Source of the DNA: an uncultured Psychrobacillus sp.
GTDB taxonomy: Bacteria > Bacillota > Bacilli > Bacillales_A > Planococcaceae
Direction of reading: 5' to 3'
Assembly (NCBI GenBank): GCA_934234185.1
Contig: CAKQHO010000003.1
Location: 22,884-86,883, forward strand
DNA length: 64,000 nt
A program made the position numbers and the translations under genes. Below, one piece after another: positions 62,564-64,000 of the stretch; positions within the stretch are counted from its first letter, which is position 1, and each line of letters opens with the position of its first letter. Under the pieces are notes generated by a model that ran no database searches, was not told the DNA's origin, and worked only from the letters and a program-made list of their open reading frames with translations.

Positions 62564-64000
62564 ATGAAAATACAAGGACGATTAACAAATATTACGTTAA
62601 CCCATGGAGACAAAGAAGTATTACAAAAGGGAACTGCCGAGATTCCAAACGGTACTGTAATTGGGGTAGTTGGAGGAAATGGCGAAGGGAAGTCCTCTTT
62701 ACTAAATGTCTTAGCAGGCGTTAATGATTCTTTTAACGGCCAATTGGAGTGGATAGGAGACCCTCCCTCTATCAGCTATTTTAAACAAGAAGAAGAGCAT
62801 TTTGACACAGTTGGTACTGCAGAAGAAAATGAATATTTGAGTAAATGGTTCGTACCAAAAGACACGGAGTTCTCCTCGTTAAGCGGCGGGGAGAAAATGA
62901 AGAGAAGGCTGACTAAAGCCTTCACTGAAAATAAACAGCTTCTTTTACTCGATGAGCCTACCAATCATTTGGATCAGGAAAGTCTTCAGTTTTTAGAAAA
63001 TCAAATTCAGCAATATAAAGGAACGGTCATCGTCGTTTCACATGACCGTTCCTTTTTAGATAAAGTGGCAAAGTATATTTGGGAGTTAGAAAATAAGCAG
63101 TTAACTGTTTATGCTGGTAATTATTCTGATTATCGCCAGAGAAAAGAGCATAACCTCCAAACGCAACAACGTCTATACAATATTCAGCAGAATAAAATAC
63201 AGCAAGTCGAAAGACAAATTGCAGAGCTGACTAGCTGGTCCTCCAAAGCCCATGCTGATTCTACGAAAAAAGAAGGATATAAAGAGTATTGGAGAGAGAA
63301 AGCAAAGAAAAAGGATAATCAAATAAAATCGAAAAGAAAGCGGTTAGAATTGGAACTCTCCAAAAGTAAAATAGAACGACCAGAAGAAGAGAAAAAAATC
63401 TTTTTTACTATTGAAGGCAATCGAAAAAAAGGAAAACGAATTATCGAGGCAAAGCAACTCAAAAAGTCATTTAACGATAAGCTTTTATTCAGTAATACCT
63501 CCTTCACCATCCAAGCACAGGAGCGCATTGGAATAGTCGGAGCCAATGGTAGCGGCAAATCAACCTTTATTAAAATGCTATTGGGTGAGGAATCATTCGA
63601 GGGAGAGCTTTGGAAATCACGTTCTCTTAATATCGGATATTTACGACAAACGGTTTTTGATTTACCTGAAGACCTGACTCCATCAGAGTTTTTTGGTCCA
63701 ACTGATTTTGAAGTACGAGGCATTATTCAAACGCTTATGGTGAACCTAGGCTTCTCCAAGGACCAGTGGCAGCGACCAATCTCCTCGATGAGTATGGGCG
63801 AGCGTGTGAAATTAAAACTAATGGAGTTCATGCTAGACCAAAAGGATATTCTTATTTTAGATGAACCAACTAATCATCTAGACCTTCCTTCTCGAGAACA
63901 GCTTGAAAAAACATTAGCCACCTTTCCAGGAACCATCCTGCTTGTTACTCATGATCGCTATTTCTTAGAAAAGCTTACTGATAAGCTTCTGGTGGTAGAA
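62564..64000 (+). CDS. vmlR: VmlR-like ABC-F ribosome-protection protein (3' end outside window)
   Basis: Cytosolic tandem ATPase without membrane domain; 479 codons are present and the gene runs off the window (B. subtilis VmlR is about 547). ATPase 1: GGNGEGKSS, signature LSGGEKMKRRL, Walker B LLLLDEPTNHLD. The interdomain ARD segment (SWSSKAHADSTKKEGYKEYW) closely follows VmlR. ATPase 2: GANGSGKST, MSMGERVKLKL and ILILDEPTNHLD. VmlR displaces lincosamides, streptogramin A and pleuromutilins from the ribosome. The ATG at 62564 is 8 nt from TGGAG. Expression is expected to be controlled by the leader. Confidence 0.9.
   Translation, partial: MKIQGRLTNITLTHGDKEVLQKGTAEIPNGTVIGVVGGNGEGKSSLLNVLAGVNDSFNGQLEWIGDPPSISYFKQEEEHFDTVGTAEENEYLSKWFVPKDTEFSSLSGGEKMKRRLTKAFTENKQLLLLDEPTNHLDQESLQFLENQIQQYKGTVIVVSHDRSFLDKVAKYIWELENKQLTVYAGNYSDYRQRKEHNLQTQQRLYNIQQNKIQQVERQIAELTSWSSKAHADSTKKEGYKEYWREKAKKKDNQIKSKRKRLELELSKSKIERPEEEKKIFFTIEGNRKKGKRIIEAKQLKKSFNDKLLFSNTSFTIQAQERIGIVGANGSGKSTFIKMLLGEESFEGELWKSRSLNIGYLRQTVFDLPEDLTPSEFFGPTDFEVRGIIQTLMVNLGFSKDQWQRPISSMSMGERVKLKLMEFMLDQKDILILDEPTNHLDLPSREQLEKTLATFPGTILLVTHDRYFLEKLTDKLLVVE

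Overview
The window looks like chromosome of a low-GC, spore-former-type member of Bacillales. The gene set most resembles Planococcaceae/Bacillaceae: the acetylase branch of lysine/DAP synthesis (dapH-dapL), a seven-gene Mrp Na+/H+ antiporter, a SigV/RsiV pair, a sigma-W type yuaF-floT operon, a YteA-like protein and a VmlR-type ABC-F protein. The genus is inference only; nothing here names it. I see no rRNA, tRNA, prophage, IS element or CRISPR array.

Layout. 1-10 kb: a lipoprotein, a POT peptide transporter, an ABC exporter, HflX, a VOC protein, an acyl-CoA synthetase and a methyltransferase. 10-18.5 kb: a MacB-like ABC pair divergent from sigV-rsiV, a PCYCGC lipoprotein, fumC, an HD-GYP protein and the flotillin operon. 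18.6-31 kb: Pit phosphate transport, a pentapeptide protein, an MMPL exporter, a quinone-type (MhqR) hydrolase, several small or unknown proteins, a frameshifted DinB gene, a GIY-YIG protein, ferredoxin-NADP reductase, a YfbR-like nucleotidase and a GntR regulator. 31-39 kb: BrnQ and the mrpABCDEFG operon. 39-50 kb: a Fsr-like MFS pump, a DUF421 protein, a DUF4309-GH3 glycosidase, a MerR/TipAS regulator, PadR with a DUF1700/DUF4097 protein, and a second ECF sigma/anti-sigma pair. 50-64 kb: argS behind a T-box, aroD, a YhaQP-like ABC transporter, asparagine synthetase, dapH-dapL and a vmlR-like gene cut by the window end.

The theme is envelope and stress physiology: lysozyme-type sensing (SigV/RsiV), membrane microdomains (FloT), cation/pH homeostasis (Mrp) and drug export or ribosome protection. 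The most informative material is regulatory. The vmlR-like gene has a 266-nt leader with a 13-codon uORF. Its stem, antiterminator, terminator and SD hairpin are mutually exclusive pairings that can be traced base by base. argS has a T-box with an apparent CGC (Arg) specifier. There are strong ECF (sigma-V, sigma-W), MhqR-type and MerR-type promoters. A family of interspersed modular hairpin repeats lies mainly just after the stop codons of plus-strand genes. Starts were moved from the longest frame wherever a ribosome binding site clearly pointed to another codon.
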